Origin: an uncultured Atopobium sp.
Lineage (GTDB): Bacteria > Actinomycetota > Coriobacteriia > Coriobacteriales > Atopobiaceae
DNA length: 33,909 bases
Reading direction: 5' to 3'
NCBI GenBank assembly: GCA_938036925.1
Contig: CALHVU010000039.1
Span: 1 to 33,909, forward strand
A program made the translations under genes and the position numbers. The notes beneath the pieces are model-generated. The model saw only the letters and a list, made by a program, of their open reading frames with translations, was not told the DNA's origin and did not search any database. Within the stretch, counting starts at the first letter, position 1. Every line of letters begins with the position of its first letter. Below are positions 23,625-30,969 of the stretch, piece after piece.

Positions 23625-24830
23625 ATGCACATGCCTTCTGCAAAACCAGAACATCCAACAGGCAACGTGTACCTGGACTTTGCCGCAGCTACACCTATGG
23701 ATCCACGTGTAGTTGATGCAATGATTCCGTACTTCACGGAAAAGTTCTACAACCCTTCAGCTCCGTATGCTCTGTCTCGCCAGGTTCGTGATGAGGTAGA
23801 ACGTGCCCGCGCTGTCTTGGCGCATGCCATTGGTGCTCGTCCAGGAAACGTAGTGCTCACAGCAGGTGCTACAGAGGCCAACAACCTGGCGTTTGCAACG
23901 GTCTCTGAAGATGCGCACGTAATCGTTGATGCTATTGAGCATGAGAGCGTCCTTGCGTGTGCAGGGATTTTCTCGCACAAGACACTTCGTGTAGAAGCAG
24001 ACGGTCGTGTGGACCCAGAGCGGGTTGCAAAAGCGCTCAAGCCAGAGACTGAGCTAGTTTCCATTGAGCTTGCAAACGGGGAGATTGGCACCATTCAGCC
24101 TATCCGAGAGATTTCGCAGGTGCTTGCCAAGGAGCGCTCACGCAGACTTGCAGTGGGGGAGACCCGTCCGCTGCATTTGCACGTAGACGCCTCTCAGGCT
24201 GCGGCATACTTGAGTGTGAACGTGTCGTCTTTGGGCGTGGATATGTTGACGCTTTCCGCAGCAAAGCTTTCCGGTCCAAAGCAGGTGGGCCTCTTGTGGG
24301 CCTCCGACGATGTGCGCTTAAGGCCGCTGGTGCTCGGCGGCGGACAAGAAGGCGGTGTTCGCTCAGGTACGGAAAACGTCGCAGGTGTCATTGGCTTTGC
24401 GTGTGCTTTGGCGCTTGCTGACGAGACTCGCACTGACGAGGCAAAGCGGGTTTCTCGCCTCAGAGATCAGCTACAGGAGCTGCTTTGCACAGAGTTTCCG
24501 CAGATGATTGTCTCGGGGCCAAAGAACGCCAAGCTGAGGCTTCCTAACTTGCTGCACGTTTCTTTCCCGGGACTTGAGGCTCGCCGTCTGGTTATTCTGC
24601 TAGAGCGTCTAGGCGTGTCGGTGGGAACGGGCTCTGCCTGCGCCGCATCAAAGATGCAAATATCTCACGTGCTTGAGGCAGTTGGCGCGCCGCGAGAAGT
24701 AGCAGCGGGAAGCCTCAGGTTAACGCTTGGAAGAACTATCACAGAAGACGACATCTTGTACGCAGCTTGGGCAATCGCTGAGGCTGTTAAGCAGGAGTCT
24801 GCTCGTGTAGGAGTGATATGGGAGAATTAG
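23625..24830 (+). CDS. Cysteine desulfurase (NifS/IscS-like)
   Basis: 401 residues, fold-type I PLP enzyme. Landmarks are YLDFAAATPMDP (16-27), GATEANNLAF (81-90), His106 in EHES, PLP-contact Asp188 in HVDASQAA, Lys214 in SAAKLSGPKQ, and the catalytic Cys339 in GTGSACAASK. The usual His before the PLP lysine (SxHK) is Ala213. It would take sulfur from cysteine and pass it on as persulfide. The next gene is mnmA, overlapping by 13 bases, so tRNA thiolation is the most likely use. The frame is open further upstream, but ATG 23625 is chosen for AAAGGA before it and the normal N-terminus. A dispersed motif copy lies in the gene at 24448-24459. Confidence 0.92.
   Translation: MHMPSAKPEHPTGNVYLDFAAATPMDPRVVDAMIPYFTEKFYNPSAPYALSRQVRDEVERARAVLAHAIGARPGNVVLTAGATEANNLAFATVSEDAHVIVDAIEHESVLACAGIFSHKTLRVEADGRVDPERVAKALKPETELVSIELANGEIGTIQPIREISQVLAKERSRRLAVGETRPLHLHVDASQAAAYLSVNVSSLGVDMLTLSAAKLSGPKQVGLLWASDDVRLRPLVLGGGQEGGVRSGTENVAGVIGFACALALADETRTDEAKRVSRLRDQLQELLCTEFPQMIVSGPKNAKLRLPNLLHVSFPGLEARRLVILLERLGVSVGTGSACAASKMQISHVLEAVGAPREVAAGSLRLTLGRTITEDDILYAAWAIAEAVKQESARVGVIWEN
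24448..24459 (-). repeat. Dispersed motif, exact copy inside the cysteine desulfurase gene
   Basis: GGGTTTCTCGCC on the + strand encodes part of KRVSRL, outside the catalytic segments. Confidence 0.75.
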
Positions 24831-25903
24831 TTTACCTTGGCATGAGTGGCGGCGTTGATTCGGCGCTGTCCGCGGCCTTGCTTCTTGAGGCGGGCTACAA
24901 CGTCAAGGCTATCTATATGCGCAACTGGTCCAAGGACTTGCCAGGCTTTAAGTGCCCTTGGGCAGATGACCTGGCTGATGCTGAGCGCGTGTGCGTGACG
25001 CTTGGTATTGATTTGGACGTGTGGGACTGTGAGGCCGAGTATAAGGCTACCGTTGTGGATTACCTGCTTGATGCCTATGAGCACGGCCGTACGCCTAATC
25101 CAGACGTTATGTGCAACCAGACGGTCAAGTTTGGCACCTTTGCAGAACGTGCTTTTGCAGAAGGCGCTGATTTTGTTGCAACGGGTCACTATGCACAGAA
25201 CGTCCCGGGCACCAAAAAACTTTTGCGTGCCGCAGATGCTCACAAGGATCAGACTTATTTCCTATGGCGTGTACCAGGTCATTTGTTTGAACGCACGCTT
25301 TTTCCTATTGGACACATTGCCACCAAGGCAGAGGTTAGGGTTATGTGTGCAGAACGCGGTCTGGGCATAGAAACAAAGCCAGATTCCGATGGCATTTGCT
25401 TCATTGGCCCCGTTGGCTTGCGCACGTTTTTGCTGGACACTTTTCAGAAAAAGCAGGGCGACGTCATTGAGTGGGAGACAGGCAAGGTTCTTGGCACCCA
25501 TGACGGAGCATTTCTCTTTACCGTTGGCCAAAGAAAAGGCCTGAACATCGGTGGAGGCCCTGCTCGCTATGTAGTAGCAACAGACACGCTTAAGAATGTG
25601 GTGTATGTAACCTCTGACCTCAACTGTCCTGCGCTCTGGACTCGTCGCATGGAGCTCTCGGACATGCACTGGATTTCTGGAGAACCTGCAGCTAACGGTA
25701 GGTATGTGGTCAGAACTCGTCACACAGGCGTGCTGGTTCCCGTAACGTTTACGCTCACAGATAATCAATGTGGATTTATTGAATTTGATCAGCCGGTAAA
25801 AACTGTTGCAGCAGGTCAATCGGCGGTTTTGTACGATGGCCAGGAAGTTTGTGGCGGTGGCATTATTGAGGCCGACAAGGGTATACTTGAGCGGTTCATG
25901 TAA
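24818..25903 (+). CDS. mnmA: tRNA-specific 2-thiouridylase MnmA
   Basis: 361 residues with PP-loop GMSGGVDSA (8-16), catalytic Cys99 in NPDVMCNQTVKFG and Cys194 in SDGICFIG, which match E. coli Cys102 and Cys199. It adenylates and thiolates C2 of U34 in tRNAs for Lys, Glu and Gln, using sulfur from a cysteine desulfurase. The start lies inside the desulfurase gene, with TAGGAGTGAT just before it, so the two are translationally coupled. Relevant context: elp3- and trm9-like genes 5 kb downstream act on C5 of the same base. Confidence 0.96.
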   Translation: MGELVYLGMSGGVDSALSAALLLEAGYNVKAIYMRNWSKDLPGFKCPWADDLADAERVCVTLGIDLDVWDCEAEYKATVVDYLLDAYEHGRTPNPDVMCNQTVKFGTFAERAFAEGADFVATGHYAQNVPGTKKLLRAADAHKDQTYFLWRVPGHLFERTLFPIGHIATKAEVRVMCAERGLGIETKPDSDGICFIGPVGLRTFLLDTFQKKQGDVIEWETGKVLGTHDGAFLFTVGQRKGLNIGGGPARYVVATDTLKNVVYVTSDLNCPALWTRRMELSDMHWISGEPAANGRYVVRTRHTGVLVPVTFTLTDNQCGFIEFDQPVKTVAAGQSAVLYDGQEVCGGGIIEADKGILERFM

Positions 25904-25921
25904 AATGAAAAGCAGCTAGGT

Positions 25922-25933
25922 GGCGAGAAACCC
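25922..25933 (+). repeat. Dispersed motif, exact copy after mnmA
   Basis: GGCGAGAAACCC, 19 bases past the mnmA stop, with no paired arm or T-run nearby. Confidence 0.75.
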
Positions 25934-26010
25934 TTTGAGGTTGCATCGTTTATCTGCAAAGAGTGTTGTTTCTGTACACGTATTGTGATCCAGAGTCCAA
26001 GGAGGTGCCC

Positions 26011-27309
26011 ATGGATCGCCCAGATGGCGCGTCTGAAACCGAGCACCCCTCATCTACACCGAAGGTAACGGTGAAGATTGGATCTACAACCGTTAAGGGT
26101 GTTTCAACCAAAAAGCCTAAGATTAGTGTTGCTCCAACTTCTTCATCTGAGCAGGTAGAAGAGGCAAAAGAGAGTTTTGGTCAAGTTAGAAAGAGCATTC
26201 TCTTCCTCTTTGCGGTTGTAATACTGTACGCACTCTATATCGTTTTCTCTGGTCAGTTTGATGAGTTTGTTGTTGCTCTAGCAGACGTAGATACAGGTTG
26301 GCTCATTGCTGGCGCTCTTTGCTATTTTGTCTACTATTTCCTGGGTATTCTCGCCTATGTAATTTCAGTCATTACAGACCCCGAGAGTCCTGTTGGTGTC
26401 CGTGACCTGATGAGCGTTGAGGCGTCGGGTATCTTTTTCATGAACCTTACGCCAAACGGTGCAGGAGCTGCTCCTGCTCAGATTTATCGTTTGACTCGTG
26501 CGGGTATTTCCGTTGGTCAGGCAGGAGCTTTACAGTTCACACGCTTTGTCATGTATGAGGCAGGAGAGGGCATCTTTGCAGCTCTGATGCTTATCTTTAG
26601 GGCCAATTATTTCTACGAGCAATTTGGCGATGTAACCGTTATTGGCGTTATCTTGTTTGGCGCAAAGATAGTGATGGTTGCAGTTATCCTGGCCATTTGC
26701 CTGCTTCCTAAAATGGTTAAGACCGTGGGCAACTGGGGCTTAAGGCTGCTTTCACGTCTTCGTATCGTAAAGCAGTACGACCACTGGCATGGCATCATTA
26801 ACACGCAGGTAGATGAGTTTTCAAACGGCTTTAAGACTGCTGCAAAGAACATCCCAGAGATGTGCGTTGTTCTGCTGGTTACCTTGGTCCAGCTTGGCTG
26901 CCTCTATGCACTTCCATACTTTGTTCTGCGTGCACTCGGCCAACCCGCAGACCTTCTGACCTGCCTTGCATCTGGTTCAATGCTTGAGCTCTTGACCTCG
27001 GCCATTCCACTTCCTGGTGGAACTGGTGGTGCAGAGGGTGGCTTTGCCTTCCTGTTTGGCCATATGTTTGGCGAGGAAATTGCTGCAGGTTTTGTACTTT
27101 GGCGCGCTATTGAGTATCTGCTTCCAACTCTGGCAGCAAGCATGCTTTTGGGTCTCAGATCTCACGACCACGAGCCTATCTACCACAAGTGGAATCGTTT
27201 CCGTCAGCGTTTCTCTGCCTTTGTAAATGGCGAGAAACCCGCTGTTGCTTCTACATCGCCTCGTCCAGATTCTTCTGGCATTCAAATTAAGGTTAAACGT
27301 AAGAAGTAG
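26011..27309 (+). CDS. Flippase-like integral membrane protein (LPG synthase TM / UPF0104 family)
   Basis: 432 residues. A hydrophilic N-terminal tail of about 60 residues is followed by some eight hydrophobic segments. Family marks include FFMNLTPNGAGAAPAQIYRL and SAIPLPGGTGGAEGGFAFLF. This is the membrane half found in MprF; the lysyl-transfer domain is absent, so it may flip or help build a membrane lipid or glycolipid. Substrate unknown. The ATG at 26011 follows AAGGAGGTG. The basic tail holds GEKPAVA, encoded by a dispersed motif copy, and ends in KVKRKK. Confidence 0.82.
   Translation: MDRPDGASETEHPSSTPKVTVKIGSTTVKGVSTKKPKISVAPTSSSEQVEEAKESFGQVRKSILFLFAVVILYALYIVFSGQFDEFVVALADVDTGWLIAGALCYFVYYFLGILAYVISVITDPESPVGVRDLMSVEASGIFFMNLTPNGAGAAPAQIYRLTRAGISVGQAGALQFTRFVMYEAGEGIFAALMLIFRANYFYEQFGDVTVIGVILFGAKIVMVAVILAICLLPKMVKTVGNWGLRLLSRLRIVKQYDHWHGIINTQVDEFSNGFKTAAKNIPEMCVVLLVTLVQLGCLYALPYFVLRALGQPADLLTCLASGSMLELLTSAIPLPGGTGGAEGGFAFLFGHMFGEEIAAGFVLWRAIEYLLPTLAASMLLGLRSHDHEPIYHKWNRFRQRFSAFVNGEKPAVASTSPRPDSSGIQIKVKRKK
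27229..27240 (+). repeat. Dispersed motif, exact copy inside the flippase-like gene
   Basis: GGCGAGAAACCC encodes GEKP in the hydrophilic C-terminal tail, where sequence constraint is low. Confidence 0.75.
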
Positions 27310-27361
27310 GGAAGAAAAGCCAGTACTTGCATGTGCAGTACTTGTAAAAGAAAGCATCCTT

Positions 27362-27565
27362 ATGCGTAAACCACCAAATCCTATTTTGATTATTCTGGCA
27401 CCTATTCTTATTGCCGTTGCCGTTGGTCTTGTCTATGATCTGCAGAATTTCTTACAGGACATTCCGGAAGTGCGTGATAATCCAATGCTCTTAGCAGGCG
27501 TGGCTGTGTTTATACCAATGCTTGTAGCTTTGGTTAAGGACACGTTTGACGCACACGGTCTCTAG
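27362..27565 (+). CDS. Small two-helix membrane protein, unknown function
   Basis: 67 residues with two hydrophobic stretches (about 7-25 and 42-58) joined by a polar acidic loop (DLQNFLQDIPEVRD). I do not recognise the family. It starts 52 bp after the flippase-like gene and probably shares its transcript. The ATG at 27362 is the sensible start because upstream codons overlap the previous gene; the ribosome site is weak (AAAGAAAG). A direct repeat CAGTACTTG at 16-bp spacing lies just before it. The next gene converges, with only seven bases between the stops. Confidence 0.65.
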   Translation: MRKPPNPILIILAPILIAVAVGLVYDLQNFLQDIPEVRDNPMLLAGVAVFIPMLVALVKDTFDAHGL

Positions 27566-27572
27566 GCGAAGG

Positions 27573-28121
27573 TTATTTTTGTTGAGTTGGCTTTGAGAAA
27601 AAGAACAGGTATATTCCAAAGCCAAGTTTAATTGCCGCATCAATATAGGCAGTTATTGTCAGTGGGATGTCTGGAAAAATATAACCTATACCAACATTAA
27701 CGGCGCAGAGTATAGCCAAATAGATCATCGATTTTCCGTGTACAAAGTAATAGAGGAAAAAGTGCAGTGCCGTGGCCATTAACGCGCCCAACCAAATAAG
27801 TCTCCAGTTTTCAGTTGCAAAAAATGGTCCACCTAATAAAAACATCAAAATGAATAAGAAAATCACCGCGTATAGAGACATTTTGTTCTGGAACTTACTT
27901 GAAGGACCATCGGAAAACTTATTGAGAACTTTCTTATTTGTATTTATAGATAAGAAGGCTGCAACATATCCAAAGCTAAATACGGACATATTGATAATCT
28001 GCTTTCCACCTATTACGGTAGCTGCAAAAATGATGAGAGCTACAACAATTAACCAGAGACCACATGATTTCTTATAATTAAAGTGAAGCTTCTCGTCTTT
28101 GTTATATTCCAGAAAGTTCAT
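27573..28121 (-). CDS. AT-rich multi-pass membrane protein, unknown function
   Basis: 182 residues from the ATG at 28121, chosen because GAGGGAGAAACTT precedes it on the minus strand; a longer frame to 28220 has no ribosome site. After a charged N-terminus (NFLEYNKDEKLHFNYKKS) there are about six hydrophobic helices, with LHFFLYYFVHGKSMIYLAI in the middle. It resembles small uncharacterised Firmicutes membrane proteins (possibly DUF6609), but I cannot confirm that. Its base composition is visibly more AT-rich than its neighbours and it is one of few minus-strand genes, which suggests recent acquisition. It lies next to tRNA-Val, though no attachment-site duplication was found. Confidence 0.7.
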   Translation of the reverse strand: MNFLEYNKDEKLHFNYKKSCGLWLIVVALIIFAATVIGGKQIINMSVFSFGYVAAFLSINTNKKVLNKFSDGPSSKFQNKMSLYAVIFLFILMFLLGGPFFATENWRLIWLGALMATALHFFLYYFVHGKSMIYLAILCAVNVGIGYIFPDIPLTITAYIDAAIKLGFGIYLFFFSKPTQQK

Positions 28122-28329
28122 AAGTTTCTCCCTCAATCGAACGACTTGCCATAATACTTCTGACTGTATGCTTTTACAATTCAGTTGCCTATCTTTTAAT
28201 AATTGAGATGAAGAAGACATACAGGTTTAAAAGGCGGTCATTCATTTGATAGCCCGCGGTATTTAAATAGCCATCAATGTTACGACGAACCGATCTTTTG
28301 CAAATTTCTAAAAAAGTTGAGTTTGACGG

Positions 28330-28392
28330 TTGCAAGAGGGGCGGGTTTCTCGTAATATATCCCTTGCTGCATCCCCAGCAGCAAACATATTC
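28330..28392 (+). promoter_or_regulatory. Promoter and leader of tRNA-Val
   Basis: TTGCAA (28330-28335) and TAATAT (28353-28358) are 17 bp apart. The spacer contains GGGTTTCTCG, a near copy of the dispersed motif. The leader has a 7-bp hairpin TTGCTGC / GCAGCAA and shares TATATCCCTYGCTGCA with the tRNA-Leu leader. Confidence 0.7.
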
Positions 28393-28468
28393 GGGCGTTT
28401 AGCTCAGGGGGACGAGCGCTTCCCTGACACGGAAGAGGTCATAAGTTCAAATCTTATAACGCCCACCA
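28393..28468 (+). tRNA. tRNA-Val (anticodon GAC)
   Basis: Acceptor GGGCGTT / AACGCCC, discriminator A, encoded CCA. Anticodon stem CTTCC / GGAAG around CTGACAC gives GAC. The T-arm is AT-rich (ATAAG-TTCAAAT-CTTAT), which is unusual but fully paired. Confidence 0.96.
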
Positions 28469-28475
28469 ACTGTTC

Positions 28476-28508
28476 ACAGGTCAGAGTAATCTGGCCTGTT
28501 TCTTTTTT
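28476..28508 (+). terminator. Intrinsic terminator after tRNA-Val
   Basis: 10-bp stem ACAGGTCAGA / TCTGGCCTGT (one G-U pair), GTAA loop, then TTCTTTTTT. Confidence 0.9.
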
Positions 28509-28519
28509 GTGAATATAAA

Positions 28520-28565
28520 TAGTAATCATTATTGTTATTGACAAATGAGTTAAAGAAGGTAAACT
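28520..28565 (+). promoter_or_regulatory. ahpC promoter with PerR/Fur-like box
   Basis: TTGACA (28538-28543) and TAAACT (28560-28565), 16 bp apart, form the promoter. TAGTAATCATTATTG (28520-28534) is a 7-1-7 near-palindrome close to the PerR consensus TTATAATNATTATAA (10 of 14 arm bases), ending four bases before the -35. Peroxide- or iron-responsive repression of ahpC is therefore likely. Confidence 0.55.
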
Positions 28566-28615
28566 TCTAATTAGCACGTTTTATAAGTTGTTTTACTTAC
28601 AGAAAGGAACTGACA

Positions 28616-29179
28616 ATGTCTCTTATTGGTAAGCAAATTGGTGATTTTAAGGTAAACGCATTCCACAACGGTGACATCACCGAGGTAAGCAAGGAGTCCA
28701 CACTGGGTAAGTGGAGCCTGTTCTTCTTCTATCCAGCTGACTTTACGTTTGTTTGCCCAACTGAGCTTGAGGATCTTGCTAACAACTATGACAAGTTCCA
28801 GGCTGCTGGCGCAGAGGTCTATTCTGTCTCTTGCGACACTGAGTTTGTCCACAAGGCATGGCACGAGGAGTCCGAGCGTATCTCTAAGGTAACCTACCCA
28901 ATGCTCGCTGACCCAGCTCACGTTCTTGCAAGGAACTTTGAGGTCCTTATTGAGGATGCTGGCCTTGCTGAGCGCGGTGCTTTCATCGTTGACCCTGAGG
29001 GTGTCATCCAGGTTGAGCTTGTCACCGCTGGTGGCATTGGCCGTAACGCTGAGGAGCTTCTCCGCCTTCTCCAGGCTGCACAGTTTGTTGCAGAGCACGG
29101 CGATCAGGTCTGCCCAGCTAAGTGGCAGCCAGGTGCTGAGACCCTGAAGCCAAGCCTTGACCTTGTTGGTCAGCTCTAA
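28616..29179 (+). CDS. ahpC: Alkyl hydroperoxide reductase subunit C (typical 2-Cys peroxiredoxin)
   Basis: 187 residues, the AhpC length. Peroxidatic Cys47 is in FTFVCPTE and resolving Cys166 in DQVCPAKW. It reduces H2O2 and organic peroxides in the cytoplasm and is recycled by the AhpF-type enzyme encoded 16 bp downstream. AGAAAGGAACTGACA precedes the ATG. A PerR/Fur-like site overlaps the promoter region. Confidence 0.97.
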   Translation: MSLIGKQIGDFKVNAFHNGDITEVSKESTLGKWSLFFFYPADFTFVCPTELEDLANNYDKFQAAGAEVYSVSCDTEFVHKAWHEESERISKVTYPMLADPAHVLARNFEVLIEDAGLAERGAFIVDPEGVIQVELVTAGGIGRNAEELLRLLQAAQFVAEHGDQVCPAKWQPGAETLKPSLDLVGQL

Positions 29180-29195
29180 GATTTAGGAGCTTACA

Positions 29196-30839
29196 ATGAC
29201 CGACGTCAAAGACCTCTACGACGCGGTGATTATCGGCGGTGGGCCAGCAGGGCTCACCGCCGCCCTCTATCTGGCCCGCGCTCGCTACCGTGTTCTAGTT
29301 GTCGAGAAGGACCATTTTGGCGGACAGATCACTATCACTAATGAGGTCGTTAATTATCCGGGAGTTTTCTCTACCAGCGGCTCCGAGCTTTCCGAAACCA
29401 TGCGCAAGCAGGCTGAGGCCTTTGGCGCAGAGTTTTTGCTCGCGGAAGTCACTGATCTGGACATGTCTGGAGACGTTAAGGTAGTTCACACCACCAAGGG
29501 TGAACGTCCCTGTCTCTCCGTTCTTCTGGCCACGGGAGCTCATCCACGCCATATCGGCTTTGTGGGAGAAGAGGACTATCAGGGCCACGGAGTTGCTTAC
29601 TGCGCCACCTGCGACGGCGAGTTCTTTACCGGCAAGGAAGTCTTTGTCATTGGCGGAGGCTTTGCGGCCGCGGAAGAAAGCGTATTTCTAACTAAGTACG
29701 CAAAGCACGTCACGGTTCTTGTGCGCGAGGAGGCGTTTACCTGCGCTCCTGCATCGTCTGAGGCTGCTCGCACAAATCCAAATATTACGGTTCTGTACAA
29801 CACGCAGGTTGAATCCGTTGCTGGAGATTCCGCACTTAGGTCTATTACGTACAAGAACCTCAAGACGGGCGAGAAGACCACGTTTGCTCCAGAAGATGGC
29901 GATTCTATTGGTGTCTTTGTCTTTGCGGGTTACGCGCCAGAGACCGACCTGGTAAAAGAACTGGCTCAGACTGACGACCACGGCTATCTGATTACCAATG
30001 AGCACCAGGAAACAACCTGTGAGGGCCTCTTTGGTGCGGGTGATGTGTGTCAGAAGCCATTGCGTCAGGTTGCAACGGCTATCGGTCAGGCAGCAACCAC
30101 CGCAACCGAGATGGAGCGCTACATCAAACGCGTACAGGAAAAAACTGGCCTTGTTCCGCAGATGAACGTTACGCGCATCTCGTCCAAGAAGGAGGCTCCT
30201 GAGGCTCCAGCGGCTAAGAGTGCCTCTGACTCCGGAGAGCTTTTCACCGACGATATGAATGCGCAGCTTAACGCTGTCTTTGAGCGCATGGCACGTCCGC
30301 TTGTGCTTCAGCTTGAGCTTGATCAAAGACCTGTCTCTGAGGAGCTCGTAGCTTACATGGAAGAACTTTCTTCTATGACCGACAAGCTGAGCGTTCAAAC
30401 GGTTTCAGGCACGGGCGAGAAGAACCTTCCTGTTGTTCGTGTGTGCGCACAGGATGGCACTCCAACAGGTCTTGCGTTCCACGGTGTTCCCGGCGGCCAT
30501 GAGTTCACATCATTTGTGCTGGGACTCTACAACGCTTCCGGACCTGGTCAGCCTATCAGTGACGAGGATAAGGCATCTATTGCCTCTATTGAGTCAAAGA
30601 CGCATCTTCAGGTCTTGGTGGGACTCTCTTGTACCATGTGTCCAGACGTTGTTGTAGCTGCTCAGCGTATTGCTGCGGATAATCCCCAGGTTACCTGCGA
30701 TGTCTACGACATTAACCACTTCAAGGAGCTCAAAGACACCTACGATGTCATGAGCGTTCCATGCTTGGTTATCAACGACGGCCAGAAGGTTGACTTCGGC
30801 AAGAAGAATCTCTCTCAGATTTTGTTGCTGATTCCATAA
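29196..30839 (+). CDS. ahpF: AhpF-like peroxiredoxin reductase with permuted domains
   Basis: 547 residues, close to AhpF. Residues 1-310 form a thioredoxin-reductase module: FAD site GGGPAG (14-19), redox pair Cys136/Cys139 in CATCDG, second nucleotide site VIGGGFAAAE and LFGAGDVCQKPLRQVATAIGQAA. An Ala/Lys/Glu linker (about 325-345) joins it to the double-thioredoxin module that AhpF normally has at its N-terminus: FHGVPGGHEFTSFVLGL, then LSCTMCPDVV with Cys479/Cys482. The order is thus reductase first, thioredoxin-like domain last, the reverse of E. coli AhpF. Electrons would flow NAD(P)H, FAD, Cys136/139, Cys479/482, AhpC. It is co-transcribed with ahpC. Confidence 0.9.
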   Translation: MTDVKDLYDAVIIGGGPAGLTAALYLARARYRVLVVEKDHFGGQITITNEVVNYPGVFSTSGSELSETMRKQAEAFGAEFLLAEVTDLDMSGDVKVVHTTKGERPCLSVLLATGAHPRHIGFVGEEDYQGHGVAYCATCDGEFFTGKEVFVIGGGFAAAEESVFLTKYAKHVTVLVREEAFTCAPASSEAARTNPNITVLYNTQVESVAGDSALRSITYKNLKTGEKTTFAPEDGDSIGVFVFAGYAPETDLVKELAQTDDHGYLITNEHQETTCEGLFGAGDVCQKPLRQVATAIGQAATTATEMERYIKRVQEKTGLVPQMNVTRISSKKEAPEAPAAKSASDSGELFTDDMNAQLNAVFERMARPLVLQLELDQRPVSEELVAYMEELSSMTDKLSVQTVSGTGEKNLPVVRVCAQDGTPTGLAFHGVPGGHEFTSFVLGLYNASGPGQPISDEDKASIASIESKTHLQVLVGLSCTMCPDVVVAAQRIAADNPQVTCDVYDINHFKELKDTYDVMSVPCLVINDGQKVDFGKKNLSQILLLIP

Positions 30840-30878
30840 GATCCATTTGCGTCCAGGAGAGGGTGGCGCTCATGAATA

Positions 30879-30913
30879 TGCCGAGAAGATCAACGGTCTT
30901 CTCGGCATTTTTT
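30879..30913 (+). terminator. Intrinsic terminator after ahpF
   Basis: 11-bp stem TGCCGAGAAGA / TCTTCTCGGCA, 7-nt loop, then six T. Its arms share GCCGAGAA with the terminator after secG although the genes are unrelated. Confidence 0.92.
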
Positions 30914-30969
30914 GCGACGTATGAAGTAAGCGTATGAAGCTTGTCTAGAGGTGTAAGGCCACGTCCCCT

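Noticed and set aside
28330..28512. Short open frame across tRNA-Val
   Set aside because: It runs through the promoter, tRNA and terminator and has no ribosome site.
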